Source of the DNA: Dreissena polymorpha
Taxonomy: Eukaryota > Mollusca > Bivalvia > Myida > Dreissenidae
DNA length: 64,000 nt
NCBI RefSeq assembly: GCF_020536995.1
Contig: NC_068358.1
Location: 1,364,001-1,428,000, forward strand
Direction: 5' to 3'
The notes under the pieces are model-generated. The model was not told the origin of the DNA and made no database searches. It was given only the letters and a program-made list of their open reading frames with translations. The translations under genes and the position numbers were made by a program. The first letter of the stretch is position 1; the number at the start of each line of letters is the position of its first letter. This document shows positions 45,640 through 64,000 of the stretch, one piece after another.

Positions 45640-47342
45640 TTTCTACTGGTCCCTACGTTTCCTACTTTTCCCTACTTCTTTTTTCTTAACCCTACTTTTT
45701 CCTACTTTTTTCAAAAATAGCCCTATTATCCCTACTTTTTCAGTTTGCAAGTAAAATAAATAAAATGTAAAACGAAGGCTTACATGATTCTTCTTTAGAT
45801 ATTTTGCAGAATTTCTATTCATTATGAATCTGTTGTAATGAGTCAAGTTCAGATGTGTTTGGGGGATCACCTTGTGATGTCCATCCTTGAAAGCACCATG
45901 GTTCCTTGGCTAGTCTGAGTACAGACATACTGGTCTTTAGGTAAGATAATATCTTTTTACACTGTGAAAATACATGTATGTTCTATTTAATCATAACATA
46001 TGTGCTTCTTGAAATAGAGTTGACAGATATGCTTGCTTCATCTAGACTTTACACTGCCAATTTTCTTTTTTTCCCAATGATGCTACTAGCTGAGGGAGCC
46101 CAAAAATGCCATGCTGTGTTTTAAACCTTATGGTTTAAATTCGTAATTGCAGATGCTGCTTTCCTTTCTTACAAAATACATTTAAGTTTATATGTAAAGC
46201 TTGTTTTTCCTAACTGTCATATTAATCATAAATAATTGTGTATGACCCCACAAAAAAGGAGGGGGTGATTTGCCATTGTTTGTCTGTCCGTCCGTCTGGC
46301 TGTCCATAGCCCAAAGCTTGTGTTGCGCAGAACTCAAAAGTATAACTGCTAGAGCCATCTTTCTGTGAATAGTTGTCAGCTTGTGAACTTGTATACCTGA
46401 GTATTTTGATGCAAGTGTATCAGATATCTATGGAGTTATGGCCCCTAATTTAGCAAACAATATGAATCTTTGTGACAGAGCCAAATTGTGGGGGCATCTG
46501 TGTCCTATGGACACACATCTACTTTAAAATTAATACATTGATTAGAATTTGATTAACACCATGGCATTTGTAGTTTGTTTCAAATGAGCTTAAATGCAGA
46601 AGCTTCCGGGGGCCTCCGGCCCCCTGTACCCACTGGGGCCCTATCGGCCCCCAGATTTTATGTTCAGTATTTTGGGAATTTTCAACTTTCACCCATGTAC
46701 ATTGTATTTATGGACTTGCTGCAATTTTTTTGCAAGTGTAAATTTTGACAATCATACCTTCATATAATTATGTTGCACTTAAACAGTACAGTATATGTTG
46801 TCATCTTACATTTTAGTTTACTCATTTTATCACCTTTGCAAACGGAAAAGACCTTAAGTCTCTGTTTGCTTATACAATTATAATAAAAATATAATACTTC
46901 ACTATTGTCTGTGGTGAGAAAATTCTCTGTTTAAGTACTTGGGCAAGAATACTTATATATTCATAGTGGGTGAAGTTTGGTACATATTCATGGAGGAAAG
47001 GGTTAATACTAAGGGCTTTTGTACTTTGCTTTATAAGATTAACAGACTCAGTGTATGTTTTGAATGTCATGTTCATTATTGTATTCCATTGTGTAAATTG
47101 ATGCTAAATGAGAAATAAATATTTCAGTTGCCTGTATTTCAAGGATGGGCAGAACAAGGCATTCTCACAGCATCAGATGGACTAGGATATGTATCAATTT
47201 AATGGTAATTCCAGCTGAAAAATGGTAATAATTTTCTTATTTAGCCCTACATTTTAACAGTAAAAGCCCTACTTTGCCCTACTTTGTGCTAAAATCTTGC
47301 CCTACTTTTGCACTAGTTTTTTTGTGGAGAGGCAGTAGAAAG
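45640..47342. mobile_element. CCCTACTTTT-rich element with short inverted ends
   Basis: CTTTCTACTGGTCCCTAC at the left and GGCAGTAGAAAG at the right give 10-bp inverted ends. Runs of CCCTACTTTTTCC occur at both sides (45.64-45.74 and 47.24-47.31 kb). Inner sequence is non-coding and includes a nested element. Confidence 0.5.
46240..46510 (-). mobile_element. short CCCCAC inverted-repeat element
   Basis: TGACCCCACAAAAAAGG at the left mirrors AATTGTGGGGGCATC at the right. TGTCTGTCCGTCCGTCTGGC just inside the left end is the GACGGACGG tail in reverse. Nested in the previous element. Confidence 0.6.
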
Positions 47343-47657
47343 CATGCATGTATTTGTTTATAACAAATAGAATGCAAAATTGTAAATGTTGGCAGTGGCA
47401 TGTCAACTTTGTACCTACATTACTATAACATATATTCTGAACTTTTTATGTGATCATTTTGAAATTTTAGGTTACTGAGGTAGTGTTTGTAGGCATATAA
47501 AGCAGGTTAATTAAGTTTATCATTTTTGCTAAGATACAAGAGTTATGGTCTGTCAGTCAACACATCCTTCTCACAGATATCCATTCTGGACAGAAACATG
47601 TGTAGGTTGTTGCAACATTGAGACTTTTCCTAAATCTAGAGCTAAGGATGATTGAGC

Positions 47658-47866
47658 GAGCCTCGTTCTTGGGAACTGAGCTTAATGCATGACTGTGCAG
47701 TTCGCACGGGATAATCAGGGACAACACTTTCCGCCTTTATGAATTTTTTTTTCAAGGAAGTCTCTTCTTAATGAAAATCCAGTTTAGGTGGAAAGTGTCG
47801 TCCTTGATAAGCCTGTACTAAATGTACATGCATTAAGCCCAGTTTTCCCAGATTGAGGCTCAATTG
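47658..47866 (+). mobile_element. GTGTCGTCC MITE, shortened copy
   Basis: GCAGTTCGCACGGGATAATC arm, GGAAGTCTCTTCTTAATGAA centre and CCCAGTTTTCCCAG terminus. Part of the right arm is missing. Confidence 0.75.
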
Positions 47867-49806
47867 CACTTTAAAATTTACATAAGTCAACAATCATAAC
47901 CTTTTAACCCCAACAGGGAGAAAACTCTGGGGCAAATGTTTTACTTCCTACATGATTGTTCAATATTCTATTCATAATTATGAACATTAAATAAATTAAT
48001 TTAAAACAAAACTTTTAATAGTTCAATTCCAATTTTATTGATTTTTGCACAAAATAACAAGTTTCACCATCATAAATATTCCATTATATTGTAAATGATT
48101 GTATACAATACACAGGGTCATAGAAGCAATGCATAGCAATATTAAAAAGCAGTGCTGCAATGCATAGACATGTTCATACCAAATATAAATATGTGGGTTA
48201 ACATCTACTATAGATTATCAGCAGTGATCACACAAATATAGACATCACAAACCATGCATAGATTGAGTTAACAAGAACATTCACATATTAAATACAAATA
48301 AATTATGCATTATTGTGGTACTGTGATTCTTCGTGGATAATTTAACTTAAAACATAAAGGATGTGCAGAGAAATGTTAAATTTTAGAATACCGGTAACTG
48401 TAACATAGCTTAAACTTGAGACATCTGTCTTTCTTTTGGCTGAAGTCTGAATAGCATGTTAAAAAAAGAGGAACAATCCAAAAAATTTAAATGAGCCATT
48501 GTAAAAGTAACTGAATCAATTTAGAACATATCTTAATTAACTTATGCACAAAACAATGTTACCCCACCCTTATATTTTTGATATAGTATTTGTCAAATTA
48601 CAACAGAAACAAACACAAAAACAATTCAATGACATAACAAATAGTTTGTGCAAAGTAAATTGCAAGTGAATATAGCAGCAGTCTGTTGCTTTATCATAGA
48701 CAAAATGAAATCACACAATTGTTGCAGTATTTTGTGATGCATAGGTAAATAAGTTGTTAATTTTACAAAAGTGAAATGTTTCAACAATGTTATCCCTCAT
48801 TTGCAAATATCTTTTCTGACTTTTATAATTAAACAAATTAGGTCAAGAAATTTAACTAGTTCTTTTGATCATGTACACTTATGTATCATGTTAATAAATT
48901 ACGCTCATTTCAGTCATTAACAACTATTCGATATACATCAATATGTAACACTAAATGGGTAACCAAACCTATCAACATATTTCATAAAAAAACTAGCTGA
49001 ATTGCTTGTTGAAAACGCTATCAAAATGGAAAAAAAACAACACTAGCTAATGGTTGATTTTTATTATAAATTTAAATACAATTCTTTCTGCTTTTTGAAA
49101 ACAAAAATTCACTATTTAAAAAAACTTGCATCATACAGAAAGATAGTTACTCTAGAGGCCTGATAAATTGGAGATTTATGAATGCATAAATTTCCCGCAA
49201 AGCAATTAACGGCAGTGAATGTTTTACAAAATCATTGCCTAACATGACTTAAAGTGCAACATGAACAACATCAATATATATAAAATATAATAATTTAGCA
49301 TTAATAAATTCAATGTTATTTGTGTAAGCAGTAATCACTAGGGTGCATATTTTTTGTACAGACTGAAAAAAATCCACTCAAATGATTAATAACATATAAA
49401 TCAATAGAAGTCATGCCCCTTTTTACAGCAGATTTCATGATGCATGACATAGGTTGATCAAAATAGCTCAACTTCAGCACTTTGTGCTCAGGTCAGCTAA
49501 AAACAAAATACAAGTGTAATTATTTGTAGTTTCACTGAAAACATTAACACACAGGCACTATTATGTTTCTCTTTAAATATCAAACACTTCACAAAAGCGT
49601 TTAAACAGTTTTTGCCATTATAAGGTACTACATGTGCACACAAAAATAGATTTGAAGTATTTAAACATGCCTACATATGTACCAGTAATTGACAATGTTA
49701 AAGACTAATACTGATCTATTAAAATAATATTTGTTATAAATATTTATTGTTTTTGTTAGGTTTTGCACCGTTTTCAACAGTATTTCAGTCATATCACAGC
49801 CGTCCG
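47867..49806. other. intergenic or distal 3' UTR, nothing identified
   Basis: AT-rich without ORFs. A minus-strand AATAAA (48034-48039) could end a long KATNAL2 3' UTR, but this is only a guess. Confidence 0.3.
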
Positions 49807-50018
49807 TTAACCCTTTGCATGCTGGGAAATTTGTCGTCTGCTAAAATGTCGTCTGCTGAATTTGTAAAATAAGCATTTTCTTCATTATTTTCAAAGAATA
49901 CTATCAGAATAGCAAACAGTTTGGATCCAGATGAGACGTCACGTTCTGTGGCATCTCATCTGGATCCAAACTGTTTGCAAAGGCCTTTAAAATTCGGTTC
50001 CCGCACTGAAAGGGTTAA
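49807..50018 (+). mobile_element. piggyBac-like TTAA MITE, family A
   Basis: Full-length copy with TTAA at both edges. The 65-nt hairpin (49913-49977) is kept with compensated and uncompensated changes in the stem. Confidence 0.9.
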
Positions 50019-50994
50019 TAAACATTTAGCACATACAATAAGCAATGTAATGTGGCACTACTAATTAAAGCCTCTTCCAGAGACACATGCTCATTTTGTG
50101 ACTCTTTCTGGGCTACGGTTGAGGTTCAGTTAGCATTTAAAACCCCAATGCTTTCAATTACCATTACAAGGTGGTGGCACAAGCTTTAGTAGTGTTTGAG
50201 TTTCATGCTCTGTCCTGTATATAAAAGACAAAGGGTAACTTGCATTAAAAAAAATATTTGCAAGTGTTACATAGACTCACCTTTAATAATATTTTTGATT
50301 TGGAGTACTACAATCAATATAAATATACCGGTATTACTATATATGTTATATTTTTCATTGCAACTGCGTAAAAAAACATTGCAACATTGTTTAAAAAAAT
50401 ATAACTATGTAAACAAAAATACTTTATCACAGTTAAAACAACCACAAAATACAAAGCTTTTTTCAAATTCATAAAAACATCTGTTGAACTGGTCCATTTA
50501 CATTTATTTCTCAAATAGCTTAGTAATCTACATCTTACTAGCTTTCTTGACAATATGTCAAGCAATTATAAACAACATATCTCACATTAAAATTGACAAT
50601 TGTGTTTTCACAGAATAAACTGGTAGCACATTGTGCTGGTACTGACCAAAATTTAATATCCTATTAAAATGTAATTTAATTTCAGTATAATATAATGTAA
50701 TGCACAGAAGGTTTAAAACACATGACAATAAGAAGTAACCTATGGGCACAACAAAGATAAACATGTATATGCAAAGTACTAAAAACAAACACTCAATAAA
50801 ATGTTGTACTTATAAAATACAAGATGAGTTTTTAATTGCTTTCATTAATTTCAAGTCATAAACTTAACTTTATATGCTTGCATCAAAACCAATAATTTGT
50901 ACAAGTTTGTTTAAATAAACAGTTTTGTAACTGAAATGGTTATGATTGGAGAACCATCCTATATGTAGCATTAATGCCCTCTAAAAATCAGGCT
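50019..50994. other. presumed KATNAL2 3' flank
   Basis: AT-rich. A minus-strand AATAAA (50513-50518) is one candidate transcript end. ORFs here are short and F/L/Y-rich by composition. Confidence 0.3.
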
Positions 50995-51103
50995 TTAACC
51001 CTTTGCTTGCTGGGAAATTTGTCATCTGCTAAAATGTCGTCTGCTGAATTTTAAAATGTTTGCAAAGGCCTGCAAAATTCGGTTCCATCACTGAAAGAGT
51101 TAA
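50995..51103 (+). mobile_element. piggyBac-like TTAA MITE, family A, short copy
   Basis: Both TTAA ends are kept, with the hairpin centre deleted. It lies 112 bp past the KATNAL2 stop, probably within the 3' UTR. Confidence 0.8.
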
Positions 51104-51214
51104 CAAAAAAAAGAACATCAGCACATGTCTTATAGACCTCAATCCTCTATCACAGACAAAAATATTCAGTGGACGGAATGTTGAAATCTCATGAGTTTTT
51201 GTTATCTAGACACA

Positions 51215-63803
<12,589 letters not shown>

Positions 63804-64000
63804 CTGTCAGTAATAGCGGCGGACCAACACAGTCGTGACTTGAATAGGCGGAGCAGAGAAAAGCCATTGAAGGGCAATCATTTATTGAAAAGCTTACAGA
63901 AGGGTTTTCAAAATGGCACTATTTTTTCTATGTTAATTGTAAAATAACATAAGATCATGCCAAACTGCCTTGAAAACATCTTTATGAAAATTGTTTACAA
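63804..64000. other. KATNAL2 intron to window edge
   Basis: Non-coding. The next KATNAL2 exon upstream is not in the window. Confidence 0.4.

Overview
The window reads as nuclear DNA of a bivalve mollusc. It is AT-rich, its genes have small GT-AG exons separated by repeat-filled introns, and short inverted-repeat DNA elements are very dense. I recall several of these repeat families from Dreissena (zebra/quagga mussel) sequence, so Dreissena is my best guess, but I could not run a search.

Layout. (1) 1-10.0 kb, + strand: the last three visible coding exons of a mitochondrial ribosomal protein S11 gene (MRPS11). One of its introns holds about 6 kb of a 126-bp satellite. (2) 10-24.4 kb: no convincing gene. 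This stretch holds decayed tandem-unit elements, MITEs, three short-unit minisatellites and a head-to-head pair of retroelement fragments. (3) 24.5-39.6 kb (5' leader perhaps to 42.9 kb), - strand: a complete FKBP8-like gene (acidic N-terminus, FKBP domain, TPRs, C-terminal membrane anchor). Between the TPR part and the anchor lies one 3450-bp in-frame exon encoding 45 tandem 16-18-residue repeats. The predicted protein is 1641 residues, against roughly 400 for known FKBP8. (4) 43.6-44.4 kb, + strand: SNRNP35, the U11/U12 35K protein of the minor spliceosome, with its coding region in a single exon. (5) 44.4-51.2 kb: piggyBac-like TTAA MITEs and other elements, no gene. (6) 51.2-63.8 kb, - strand: eleven coding exons of katanin-like ATPase KATNAL2, covering the whole AAA+ domain and C-terminus. 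The N-terminal exons lie beyond the right edge.

The four genes are ordinary housekeeping or ciliary genes with no evident shared pathway. FKBP8 and SNRNP35 are divergently arranged and may share a promoter region.

The most unusual item is the FKBP8 giant exon. It is phase 0 at both ends, so it can be skipped. The junction made by skipping reads as a normal-looking FKBP8 tail and gives a 491-residue protein. Other notable points are a minisatellite that grew inside a MITE, many elements with different bodies that share one architecture (C-rich inverted ends, tandem units with nuclear-receptor half-sites, a GACGGACGGAC tail), and a MITE family carrying a near-perfect 30-bp hairpin.
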